Assembly (NCBI RefSeq): GCF_014397245.1
Contig: NZ_JACLHY010000007.1
Location: forward strand, 1-64,000
Direction: 5' to 3'
DNA: 64,000 nucleotides
From: Arenibacter arenosicollis
GTDB lineage: Bacteria; Bacteroidota; Bacteroidia; Flavobacteriales; Flavobacteriaceae
This document shows positions 1-8,225 of this stretch, one piece after another. A program made the position numbers and the translations under genes. The notes below the pieces were generated by a model that had not been told where the DNA came from, searched no databases, and saw nothing but the letters and a program-made list of their open reading frames with translations. Positions within the stretch are counted from its first letter, which is position 1, and the number at the start of each line of letters is the position of its first letter.

Positions 1-105
1 TCGGCGGAATCATTCAATGCAAAAATAAAAGCTTTTAGAGCGCAATTCAGAGGAGTCAAAAACGTAGAATTCTTCCTTTATAGATTGACCACAATATTTG
101 CATAA
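1..105 (+). mobile_element. ISL3-type transposase, C-terminal end only (cut by window start)
   Basis: Frame 1 is open from the first base to a TAA at 103-105 and encodes 34 residues. They include the segment ESFNAKIKAFRAQFRGV and end in FFLYRLTTIFA. This matches the C-terminal tail of DDE transposases of the ISL3 group that are common in Bacteroidota, where the conserved E of the catalytic triad lies in an E-x-F-N-x-K-I-K motif. The rest of the element lies upstream of the window, so completeness and the left end cannot be judged. The right end of the element probably lies within the next 60-70 bases, before the tRNA terminator. Family assignment is by recall of motif style. Confidence 0.7.
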
Positions 106-210
106 ACACAACAATTGTTCTTGATCCAAAATCAAATTAAAAATTACGCACCGAATACCGCACCTTTTTTATGATATTTTATGGTTTTATTTGATATTTT
201 GGGAAATTAA

Positions 211-244
211 AAAAGCCCGAAAACATAATGTTTACGGGCTTTTA
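211..244 (-). terminator. Rho-independent terminator of tRNA-Ser
   Basis: The arms aaaagcccg and cgggctttt form a 9-bp hairpin around a 14-base loop. Read on the minus strand it is followed by a run of T. It lies just downstream of the minus-strand tRNA gene, which fits tRNA transcript termination. Confidence 0.8.
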
Positions 245-266
245 GTGGAATTTGCGCAATTCCCAG

Positions 267-351
267 CGGAGAAAGAGGGATTCGAACCCCCGGAGGTGTG
301 ACCCTCAACAGTTTTCAAGACTGCCGCATTCGACCACTCTGCCATTTCTCC
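267..351 (-). tRNA. tRNA-Ser (anticodon UGA)
   Basis: The reverse complement begins GGAGAAATGGCAGAGTGG and ends with the matching acceptor strand TTTCTCC followed by a G discriminator. The anticodon arm reads CAGTCTTGAAAACTG, giving anticodon TGA. A long variable arm (GAGGGTCACACCTC), typical of class II tRNAs, and a T-loop GGTTCGAATCC are visible. The length is 85 nt. CCA is not encoded in the gene (CT follows). Confidence 0.97.
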
Positions 352-361
352 TTAGCGGGTG

Positions 362-369
362 CAAATATA
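362..369 (-). promoter_or_regulatory. -7 promoter element of tRNA-Ser
   Basis: The minus strand reads TATATTTG, an exact match to the Bacteroidota -7 consensus TAnnTTTG. It ends 10 bases before the first base of the tRNA. No convincing -33 TTG was seen. Confidence 0.65.
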
Positions 370-460
370 GAAACCTTTTTATTCTTTTTAAAAGAAAAAG
401 GGAATTTTATTTAATTATTTTAATAATGTTAGATTCTAGTGAAGACCTTATTTTTGCCCA

Positions 461-1219
461 ATGGAAGAATGGTACCACTATGTGCTTTTGGCTTTGGTAG
501 GTTTCGCCGTGGGAGCTCTTAATACCTTGGCTGCCGGTGGTTCCCTTCTAACTTTGCCAATGCTTATCTTTATGGGCCTTCCTGCCAGTGTTGCGAACGG
601 CACCAATAGAATAGCCGTCTTAACGCAGGGACTTGCCAATGTGGCCGGATATAAAAGCAAGGGGAAGGAGATTGCCAGTCCATTTATACTGTATCTCTCC
701 ATAGTGGCAACCGCGGGTACCCTAATTGGTTCCAAATTAGCGATCGACATTAATGACACCGCATTCAATAAAATATTGGCCATAGTAATGGTCCTGATCG
801 TTCTTGTTATGGTTATAAAACCAAAAATTCATATTAACGATTTTGAAGAGCTCATAACCGGGAAACGGCAATTCTGGGCCATAGTTGCGTTTTTCTTTAT
901 TGGTATATACGGTGGATTCATTCAGGCGGGAACCGGAATTTTTGTATTATTGGTATTGTCCTCCATCAATCACCTTACCTTAATGAAGTCGAACGTTATT
1001 AAGGCCGTTGTTATGGTAGTATATACCAGTGCAGCTTTAATACTTTTCGGGTTGAACGGCAAATTGGATTGGGAAATAGGGTTAACTTTGGCCTCAGGAC
1101 AAACGCTTGGTGGATGGCTCACCAGCAGATGGTCTGTGGACAAAGGAGACGGAATTGTAAAAATTCTATTGATTATAGTGGTCATTTGTATGTCCATTAA
1201 ACTATGGTTTTTTAATTAA
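461..1219 (+). CDS. TSUP-family (TauE/SafE) membrane permease
   Basis: A 252-residue polytopic membrane protein with about seven or eight hydrophobic segments. The N-terminal repeat carries FAVGALNTLAAGGSLLTLPML and the second half carries IGIYGGFIQAGTGIFVLLVL. These are the paired G-rich helices typical of the TauE/SafE sulfite/sulfonate exporter superfamily. Substrates in this family include sulfite, sulfoacetate and other small anions, and the sequence alone does not tell which. ATG 461 is chosen because an in-frame stop lies just upstream. The nitroreductase gene follows after 13 bases, so the two are probably co-transcribed. Confidence 0.85.
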   Translation: MEEWYHYVLLALVGFAVGALNTLAAGGSLLTLPMLIFMGLPASVANGTNRIAVLTQGLANVAGYKSKGKEIASPFILYLSIVATAGTLIGSKLAIDINDTAFNKILAIVMVLIVLVMVIKPKIHINDFEELITGKRQFWAIVAFFFIGIYGGFIQAGTGIFVLLVLSSINHLTLMKSNVIKAVVMVVYTSAALILFGLNGKLDWEIGLTLASGQTLGGWLTSRWSVDKGDGIVKILLIIVVICMSIKLWFFN

Positions 1220-1232
1220 AAGAAAATTAGCT

Positions 1233-1865
1233 TTGGATATTATTAAGAAATTGGAATGGCGTTATGCAGTAAAGAAGTTTAATCCTGACAAGCTCTTGCC
1301 AGAAGAAAAACTCGATAAATTGAAACAAGCTTTTAATTTAACGGCCACATCATATGGTTTACAACCTATTAAATTATTGGTGGTAAACAATAAAGCCCTA
1401 CAACAGAAACTGGTCAAATTTTCTTATGGTCAAAAGCAAGTGGCAGAAGCATCGCACGTTTTTGTTATTTGTATTGAAAAGCAAATTGACAAGAAATTTA
1501 TTCATGATTATTTCGCCAGGGTACAACAAATAAGAAATACTTCGGATGAAGTACTTGATCCCTTCAAGGGGGCATTGGTCGAAAGCTTCTCTAAAAAGGA
1601 AAGGGAAGAGGTAAGGGGTTGGGCCACCAATCAGGCTTATTTGGCCTTGGGAACTCTATTGACCGTTTGCGCCTTGGAAGAAATTGATGCCTGTCCCATG
1701 GAAGGGTTTCAGCCAAATTCCTACGACGAGTTGTTGGGACTGGACAAACTTAAACTGACTTCGGTTTTAGTGCTTCCCGTTGGATATAGGGCAACTGATG
1801 ATATGTTCGCAACTCTAAAAAAAGTGCGTAGAGATCTTGATGACAGCATCATCCACATACCCTAG
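1233..1865 (+). CDS. Nitroreductase-family NAD(P)H-dependent flavin oxidoreductase
   Basis: A 210-residue protein of the FMN-dependent nitroreductase family (NfsB/YfkO-like). It starts with the signature W-R-Y-A-V-K-K-F-N-P. It contains the FMN-contact region TATSYGLQPIKLLVV, and the ALGTLLTVCALEEIDACPMEGF segment seen in dihydropteridine reductase/NfsB proteins. It probably reduces quinones, nitroaromatics or enones with NAD(P)H in the cytoplasm, but the physiological substrate is unknown. No ATG suits the N-terminus, so TTG at 1233 is taken as start. The ribosome binding site is weak, as is common in Bacteroidota. Spacing of 13 bases from the TSUP gene suggests one transcript. Confidence 0.88.
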   Translation: MDIIKKLEWRYAVKKFNPDKLLPEEKLDKLKQAFNLTATSYGLQPIKLLVVNNKALQQKLVKFSYGQKQVAEASHVFVICIEKQIDKKFIHDYFARVQQIRNTSDEVLDPFKGALVESFSKKEREEVRGWATNQAYLALGTLLTVCALEEIDACPMEGFQPNSYDELLGLDKLKLTSVLVLPVGYRATDDMFATLKKVRRDLDDSIIHIP

Positions 1866-1921
1866 TCACACTATAAAATTCAATAAATCATAAAACATAA
1901 ATCATAAATAAATTTTAAAAT

Positions 1922-3127
1922 ATGCCAGGATTTGAGCTTTTTGGAGATAAGGAACGTGAACAGTTAAATGACGTATTGGATTCAGGAGTATTAATGAGGT
2001 ATGGTTTTGATGGCATGAGGAATGGTCATTGGAAAGCAAAAGAATTGGAAAATGCCCTGGAAAAACGAATGCAAGTCAATCACGCACAACTTGTGAGCAG
2101 TGGTACAGCCGCCTTAACAGTTGCTTTGGCCTGTGGAAAGGTAGGGGCAGGGGACGAAGTTATTTTGCCCACGTTTACCTTTGTTGCTAGTTTTGAAGCT
2201 GTCCTTTCCGTTGGTGCTATTCCCATTTTGGTAGATGTGGACGATACACTTACCTTAGATCCCGCAGCAGTTGAAAAAGCCATTAGCAGTAAAACCAAAG
2301 CAGTGATGCCTGTGCATATGTGCGGATCTATGGCCGATTTGGCACCATTAAAAAGCATATGCGACAAACATAACCTAATTCTATTGGAAGATGCCTGTCA
2401 GGCCATTGGTGGTAGCTATGAAGGAAAACCTTTGGGCAGCTATGGAGATTTGGGATGTTTTTCGTTCGACTATGTAAAGACCATTACCTGTGGGGAAGGT
2501 GGTGCTATTATCACCAATAACAAAGAATATTATAAAAGTGCCGACCAATATTCCGATCATGGCCATGACCATATTGGAAAGGATAGGGGAGCGGAGGACC
2601 ATCCCATTCTAGGGTATAACTACAGGATTTCGGAACTACATGCTGCGGTTGGTCTGGCACAAATTGAACGTTTGGATGATTTTATAGCCACCCAGAAAAA
2701 AAATTATTCCGTTTTAAAAACGGCCTTGGAAAAAATCCCTGGAATTAGCTTTAGACGGGTCCCAAAAAATGGTGTTGAGAACTATTCCTTTCTCAGTTTC
2801 TATCTGCCAACAGAAGAAATGGCCAGAAAGACAATCAAGGATTTTTCTGAAAATGGCGTGGATGCCTGCTTTTATTGGTTCGACAATAATTGGCATTATT
2901 ACAGAAAATGGGATCATTTAAAAGACCTTAATAGCCTCAATGGTTTTTCCAAAGAAATTAAAGATGGACTTCCTAATTATGAGGTTTCAGATTTCTCCAA
3001 ATCCGATCATTGGGTAAGTAGAAATATATCCTGTTTGATCAAATTGGGATGGACAGATGAGGAGGTTACTTCAAGAACCAAAAAAATGGTAAATGTTCTC
3101 CAGAATATTGTCGTCAGTCAGACATAA
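1922..3127 (+). CDS. DegT/DnrJ/EryC1/StrS-family PLP aminotransferase
   Basis: A 401-residue fold-type I PLP enzyme of the sugar aminotransferase (DegT/ArnB) family. Seen in the sequence: VSSGTAALTVAL near residue 58 for cofactor phosphate binding, LPTFTFVASFEAVLSVGAIPILVDVD, the EDACQAIG aspartate that pairs with the pyridine nitrogen, and Lys186 in FSFDYVKTITCGEGG as Schiff-base lysine. Family members transaminate nucleotide-linked or free keto-sugars. No sugar-nucleotide genes lie beside it, so the substrate is open. It stands after a 56-base AT-rich gap and is followed by a strong terminator. Confidence 0.88.
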   Translation: MPGFELFGDKEREQLNDVLDSGVLMRYGFDGMRNGHWKAKELENALEKRMQVNHAQLVSSGTAALTVALACGKVGAGDEVILPTFTFVASFEAVLSVGAIPILVDVDDTLTLDPAAVEKAISSKTKAVMPVHMCGSMADLAPLKSICDKHNLILLEDACQAIGGSYEGKPLGSYGDLGCFSFDYVKTITCGEGGAIITNNKEYYKSADQYSDHGHDHIGKDRGAEDHPILGYNYRISELHAAVGLAQIERLDDFIATQKKNYSVLKTALEKIPGISFRRVPKNGVENYSFLSFYLPTEEMARKTIKDFSENGVDACFYWFDNNWHYYRKWDHLKDLNSLNGFSKEIKDGLPNYEVSDFSKSDHWVSRNISCLIKLGWTDEEVTSRTKKMVNVLQNIVVSQT

Positions 3128-3212
3128 TTAACTCTTAAATTTTTAACATTTCAGGTTTCAAATTGGCAATATGCCTTAAAAACATATTCATAATTCACTT
3201 TAATTAACATCA

Positions 3213-3239
3213 TAAAAGAGGGCTCAACGCCCTCTTTTA
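3213..3239 (+). terminator. Terminator after the DegT aminotransferase gene
   Basis: The arms taaaagagggc and gccctctttta form a perfect 11-bp hairpin with a 5-base loop. It ends in a T-rich tail and separates the aminotransferase from the PUL. It is symmetrical enough to act in both directions. Confidence 0.85.
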
Positions 3240-3341
3240 TTGGTTTTGATCAATTCCTCCATGTATTTGGAAAATATGTCCATTCCTTCACATTTCTTTA
3301 ACATTAATTTAGCAACAGATAAAAAACAAACTCAATTAAAC

Positions 3342-6300
3342 ATGAAGAAACTTAAATTTTTGATACTAGTCTTTCTGATGGGTATCACATCTGTTTCCTG
3401 GGCTCAGACTAATGTGACGGGAACAGTAATGGACGAGCAAAACGTTCCGCTCCCAGGGGCGAACGTAGTAGTAAAAGGCACTACCAATGGAGTGGTGACA
3501 GACTTTGATGGAAATTTCTCCATTAATGTCAAAGATGCTAAAGCGAGGTTGGTGGTATCCTATATAGGGTATGTGGCTAAGGAATTTACCTTGGACGGTT
3601 CATCCAATTACACCATAACCCTTGCTGAAGATGCTACTGGTCTTGAAGAAGTTGTTGTTATTGGATATGGTTCGGTAAAGAAAAGTGACCTAACCGGAGC
3701 GGTTGCCTCCTTAAATACAGAGGCATTGACCGAACAGAAAAAAACTGATATCGGCCAGGCTATGCAAGGTCGTGTTGCTGGTGTAGATGTAAGGGCCCTT
3801 AGCTCCAAACCCGGTGCACCACTTTCAATAAAAATTCGTGGTAATACCGTTATCACCAACAATAATGCTGGTAGAGATGGTGTTAGTGACAACCTGGAAG
3901 ACGATTTATCTAAACCTCTATACGTGGTTGATGGTGTGTTTTTTGAGGATATCAATATTCTTAATCCAGCGGATATAGAGCAAATGGATATTCTAAAGGA
4001 TGCTTCAGCTACAGCTATTTACGGTTCACGTGGCGCCAATGGTGTGGTTATAATTACGACCAAAAGTGGTATAGAAGGAAAGACAGTATTCTCCTATGAA
4101 TCTACTTTTGGTTTACGTTCCGCCACTAATATTCCAGATATGTATTCCGGTGATGAATATGTAGCTTTTATAGATGACCTTTTAAAGGCCAGAGCTTGGC
4201 GTGGACTTTTCTCCAATGGTAATTTTGGAACGGTGGACGACTATAACAATGCAGTTATTGATCGTTCTACGGAATTTCAGTCTTCCAATGAAGAAGCTAA
4301 TAACGTGGCCACTGGACGGTATACCGATTGGTTGGGCGATTATAGAAAAACAGGGATTCAGACAAGTCACACCCTTGGAATGTCTGGTGGTAGCAACGGA
4401 TTAACGTATAACGGATCCCTAGGGTACCTTAGTGACGAAGGAGTAATGGGCATTGAAGGTTACGAGCGTTATAATTTAAGCGCATCCCTTTCAAAAAAGG
4501 TGACCGATCAACTTACAGTTGGAGTAAAAACCTATTTGGCACTTTCTGAAAGGGAAGAAGGAAGTAGGGAGTTATTCAGAAGTACTTTCAGATTGGCCCC
4601 AACCGTAAACTCTTTTGACCCCGAAGGAGAGGTAATCCTATTCCCGGATGATCAAGATCAGCGTTTTGCCAATCCTTATTATGATGCAACTGGTGCTTGG
4701 AGGGTAAACACTAAATCGTTAGATGTTATTGCCAATGTATATTTGAATTACAAACCGGCAAGCTGGATCAATTTTAAGACTCAATTCGCCCCCAACATCA
4801 GCACTACAAGGTTCGGGGAATACAGAGGCTTATACACTAAATCTTCAAGAAACGATGCTAGTAGGATACAATCTCACTACGATTCCCGATTTAGAACTTC
4901 CTATACTTGGGATAATATAGTGGATTTTGATTTTGACTTCTTCAACGGACATAATTTAAAGACCACAATTATTTCCTCCCTATACTATAACCAAAATGAG
5001 GGAAGTGATATACAGACCAGGAATTTTGATACGGATGCCTACTTGTTCTATAATACACAGGCTGGTACCGATATAAGGGATTATGGTAGTTTTTACGGTA
5101 AGCAATCCTTGGCTTCATTTGCAGGGAGATTAAACTACAATATCCAGGACAAGTATCTATTTACCTTCACAGGTAGGTATGATGGTTCATCCAAACTTTC
5201 AGTAGGCAACAAATGGAACTTTTTTCCATCTGCAGCATTTGCCTGGAGAGTTAGTGAAGAAAATTTTATGGAGTCCGTAGACTGGATCAACGATCTAAAA
5301 TTGAGGCTTAGTTATGGTGAATCTGGTAATGACACCACGGTTCAACCTTACAGTTCACTTTCTTTCTTGAATAACACCAACTACTTGTTCGGTGATGCTC
5401 AAGGTAACGGAAAGTCAGTGGCTGGATTATCGAATAGTAATTTAACATGGGAGATTTCTAAGGAATATAACTTTGGATTGGATTTTGCCATGGTCAATAA
5501 CCGTGTTCGACTTGGGTTTGAATATTATAACAAAGAAACCGAAGGAAGTATTCTTGACAGACAATTGTCATCTATAACCGGATTTGGTAGTGCTGTAGGT
5601 AATTTTGGATCTGTCCGCAACAAAGGGATAGAGCTTACCTTGAACACCGTAAATGTAAGAACAAAGGACTTTTCTTGGAAGACCAGTATCAACTTTTCCA
5701 AGAACACCAACGAAATTTTAAAATTGGATGGCGATTTGGATGAGATTCCTTTCGGAAGTCACGGAGTCCTAAAAATTGGAGAAGCCGTTGATGCGATCTA
5801 TGCATATGATAAAGTAGGTATATGGCAATTGGACGAGGCCGCGGATGCAGCTGTATATAATGCAGTTCCTGGTCAATACAAATATGTGGATCAAAATAAT
5901 GATAACTTGATCAATCAGGACGATCAGGTAGTTTTAGGTTCCATTTCACCAGAGTGGACCGGAGGTATGACCAACAGTTTTGCTTACAAGAATTTGGACT
6001 TTAGTGTACAAATGTATACAAGACAAGGAGTACTGGGACATTCTGAATTTTACCAACATTTTGCACCATATCAAGGTGATGATGGAAAATTCAATAAAGT
6101 GGATTTAGATTATTGGACCCCTAACAATCCGGATGCAAAATACCCAGCTCCAGAATACGGGCACCCAGGGGAGTGGTATTTTGAAAATTTCGATTTTGTT
6201 CGTATTGGTAACATCGGTCTGGGATATAATTTTTCAGATAGCCTAATGGACCAATTTAATATGTCTAGCCTACGTTTGTCCTTGGATGTTCAAAACCCAT

Positions 6301-6410
6301 TTACATTTACAGACTATAAAGGACCGGACCCAGAAACGGGCTTACAGAACTCCTACAACATGACATACTCGGTTAAAACCGTATTGTTTGGCTTAAAACT
6401 TACCTTTTAA
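3342..6410 (+). CDS. susC: SusC/RagA-family TonB-linked outer-membrane transporter
   Basis: A 1022-residue outer-membrane receptor. Residues 1-22 form a Sec signal peptide ending near SVSWAQ. A carboxypeptidase-D-like beta-sandwich follows (about 24-100, GTVMDEQNVPLPGANVVVKGT). Next come a TonB-box-like stretch and plug domain (VVVIGYGSVKKSDLTGAV; DILKDASATAIYGSRGANGVV), and then a long beta-barrel ending in LKLTF. SusC proteins import oligosaccharides across the outer membrane with TonB energy, with SusD as lid. ATG 3342 is preferred over an in-frame ATG at 3240 because it places the signal peptide at the N-terminus and leaves the terminator outside the gene. susD follows after 17 bases. Confidence 0.95.
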   Translation: MKKLKFLILVFLMGITSVSWAQTNVTGTVMDEQNVPLPGANVVVKGTTNGVVTDFDGNFSINVKDAKARLVVSYIGYVAKEFTLDGSSNYTITLAEDATGLEEVVVIGYGSVKKSDLTGAVASLNTEALTEQKKTDIGQAMQGRVAGVDVRALSSKPGAPLSIKIRGNTVITNNNAGRDGVSDNLEDDLSKPLYVVDGVFFEDINILNPADIEQMDILKDASATAIYGSRGANGVVIITTKSGIEGKTVFSYESTFGLRSATNIPDMYSGDEYVAFIDDLLKARAWRGLFSNGNFGTVDDYNNAVIDRSTEFQSSNEEANNVATGRYTDWLGDYRKTGIQTSHTLGMSGGSNGLTYNGSLGYLSDEGVMGIEGYERYNLSASLSKKVTDQLTVGVKTYLALSEREEGSRELFRSTFRLAPTVNSFDPEGEVILFPDDQDQRFANPYYDATGAWRVNTKSLDVIANVYLNYKPASWINFKTQFAPNISTTRFGEYRGLYTKSSRNDASRIQSHYDSRFRTSYTWDNIVDFDFDFFNGHNLKTTIISSLYYNQNEGSDIQTRNFDTDAYLFYNTQAGTDIRDYGSFYGKQSLASFAGRLNYNIQDKYLFTFTGRYDGSSKLSVGNKWNFFPSAAFAWRVSEENFMESVDWINDLKLRLSYGESGNDTTVQPYSSLSFLNNTNYLFGDAQGNGKSVAGLSNSNLTWEISKEYNFGLDFAMVNNRVRLGFEYYNKETEGSILDRQLSSITGFGSAVGNFGSVRNKGIELTLNTVNVRTKDFSWKTSINFSKNTNEILKLDGDLDEIPFGSHGVLKIGEAVDAIYAYDKVGIWQLDEAADAAVYNAVPGQYKYVDQNNDNLINQDDQVVLGSISPEWTGGMTNSFAYKNLDFSVQMYTRQGVLGHSEFYQHFAPYQGDDGKFNKVDLDYWTPNNPDAKYPAPEYGHPGEWYFENFDFVRIGNIGLGYNFSDSLMDQFNMSSLRLSLDVQNPFTFTDYKGPDPETGLQNSYNMTYSVKTVLFGLKLTF

Positions 6411-6427
6411 CTTATAAAATATTCAAG

Positions 6428-8086
6428 ATGAAACTGATAAAAAACAAAATATACGTTCTGGTTTTACTGGGAGTATTCATTGGCCTCAGCGCCTGTGAAA
6501 GTTATATTGAAGAAGATATTTTTTCCGATATAACCAGTGAAAACTTTATAGATGAAAATACGGCCGATCAATTGGTAGTAGGTATCTACTCCAATTTGCG
6601 AAATGTATACAAGGATTACGGTCTTCAATTTTTAGGTACCGATATTTTTACGAGTAAGGGAGAAGTGTTCTCTTTTTCTTCGACCAATGATTATTTCGAC
6701 CTAAACTCCGGAGTCGGAGGAAGTATGTGGTCCCGTAATTACAATGTAATCGCCAAGGCGAATACAGCTATTAATCGCTATGAAAATGAAATTAACTTTA
6801 GCGATTCCAGACTGGATGATAAAGCCTATGGCATTGCTCAGGCTAAAGCTTTAAGGGCATTGGCATTTTTTAATCTAGCACAGCAATACGGTGGGGTAGT
6901 TTTGGAATTGGATGAACCTAATAGTATTCGTTCCGATTATGCCAGAAGTACAGAGCAAGAAACTTATGCCCAGATTATAGCAGACTTGGAGGCCGCTATT
7001 CCAAATTTAATGGATGCCCCGCAAACAGGTCGATTTTCCAAAAGGGCAGCACAACATTTGTTGGCGGAGGTTTATTTAACAAGAGCATATTCTTCTTTTG
7101 CCGATTCTTCGGATTTTGCAACGGCTGCGGCCTTGGCAGAACAGGCAATTGGCAATTATGATATAAGAAGTCAGACTTTTGACCAAGTTTTTGACTATGG
7201 AAACCAAGTAAACCCGGAGATACTATTTGCCATACAATACGGAAATTCTGGCGATGCAGCGGATAGAAATAACAATAAGCACTCCATTTTCCTGAACAGT
7301 GTTAACGATTATCCTGGAATAGCTAGAACCAATCCTTATGGAAGAAGTGATTTTGGTGCAATGCCAACCCCATTCTTTTACTCTTTGTTCACCGATAATG
7401 ATGATAGGGAGCAAGCTACCATGCACAGAGCTTTAATCGCAAATGAAAGTGTGACCTACAATTCAGATTTTGGAACCGACCTCATTGTGCCTGGCGACAC
7501 TGTGATATATTATCCAAAGATTGCACTTGATGCGGCAGAGTTGGCAGATAAATTAAATAGATATTATGTATATCAGCCAGATCAATATTTATTCGGTGTA
7601 CCTGCAAATGTTGATGGAGCTATTTACCAATACAGTTCAAACCTTAACCGTACGAATTTCCCAATATTTAAGAAGTTTGGCGATGTAGATTTTGATGAAT
7701 CCGAAGGAGGTTCGCGCGATACCTTTGTATTTAGGGTTGCAGGAACTCATTTATTGGCCGCAGAGGCTCATCTAGGAGCAGGTAATACTACCCAAGCCCT
7801 ATTTCATATCAACCGTGTTCGTGAAAGGGCTACTGGCGTTGCCAATGCTTATGCCACAGTTACCATAGATGATATTTTAAACGAACGTGCTTTGGAATTG
7901 GCCGGTGAGGCAAATCGCTGGGCGGTATTAAAGCGTACTGGGAAACTTCAGGAACGTATTGGACTATACAATCCACATGTAATAGATCATGGAGCCTTTG
8001 ATCCAAGTATTCATTTATTGAGACCTATTCCTTCAGGGGAATTGGAACTTTCAGATGGCTCATTACAACAGAACCCAGGTTACTAA
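6428..8086 (+). CDS. susD: SusD/RagB-family glycan-binding lipoprotein
   Basis: A 552-residue surface lipoprotein partner of SusC. The N-terminus MKLIKNKIYVLVLLGVFIG ends in the lipobox LSAC, with Cys23 for lipidation. The SusD-like N-terminal region includes AKALRALAFFNLAQQYGGVVL, and the TPR-type helices include AAQHLLAEVYLTRAYSSF. The C-terminal RagB/SusD domain includes HINRVRERA and ILNERALELAGEANRW, and the protein ends PIPSGELELSDGSLQQNPGY as in the family. It should bind the target glycan at the cell surface and cap the SusC barrel. Length is normal for the family. Confidence 0.95.
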   Translation: MKLIKNKIYVLVLLGVFIGLSACESYIEEDIFSDITSENFIDENTADQLVVGIYSNLRNVYKDYGLQFLGTDIFTSKGEVFSFSSTNDYFDLNSGVGGSMWSRNYNVIAKANTAINRYENEINFSDSRLDDKAYGIAQAKALRALAFFNLAQQYGGVVLELDEPNSIRSDYARSTEQETYAQIIADLEAAIPNLMDAPQTGRFSKRAAQHLLAEVYLTRAYSSFADSSDFATAAALAEQAIGNYDIRSQTFDQVFDYGNQVNPEILFAIQYGNSGDAADRNNNKHSIFLNSVNDYPGIARTNPYGRSDFGAMPTPFFYSLFTDNDDREQATMHRALIANESVTYNSDFGTDLIVPGDTVIYYPKIALDAAELADKLNRYYVYQPDQYLFGVPANVDGAIYQYSSNLNRTNFPIFKKFGDVDFDESEGGSRDTFVFRVAGTHLLAAEAHLGAGNTTQALFHINRVRERATGVANAYATVTIDDILNERALELAGEANRWAVLKRTGKLQERIGLYNPHVIDHGAFDPSIHLLRPIPSGELELSDGSLQQNPGY

Positions 8087-8135
8087 AATTTTACAGATTA
8101 ATTAGTTAGTTTTTTTTTGAGTTAGTTCCCCCTTC

Positions 8136-8170
8136 AAAAATGGGCAGGTTAATTCGCCTGTCCATTTTTA
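8136..8170 (+). terminator. Hairpin terminator after susD
   Basis: The arms aaaaatgggcagg and cctgtccattttt pair with one G-T wobble around an 8-base loop, and a T-rich tail is present. It lies between susD and the glycoside hydrolase genes. Such hairpins after susCD often lower downstream expression, or process the transcript so that susCD is made in excess. Confidence 0.75.
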
Positions 8171-8225
8171 TTAAAAATCAATGAACAATTCCCTTAGGGA
8201 TAGTATATTTAACAGCAGAATTAAA

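Noticed and set aside
252-500. 82-codon plus-strand frame over the tRNA
   Set aside because: It runs antisense through the tRNA-Ser and into the TSUP gene in another frame. Arg/Cys-rich random composition.
3240-3341. 34-residue N-terminal extension of SusC
   Set aside because: Starts inside the terminator hairpin and would bury the clear signal peptide at 3342.
4201-4404. 67-codon frame inside susC
   Set aside because: Shadow in another frame of the susC coding region with no own signals.
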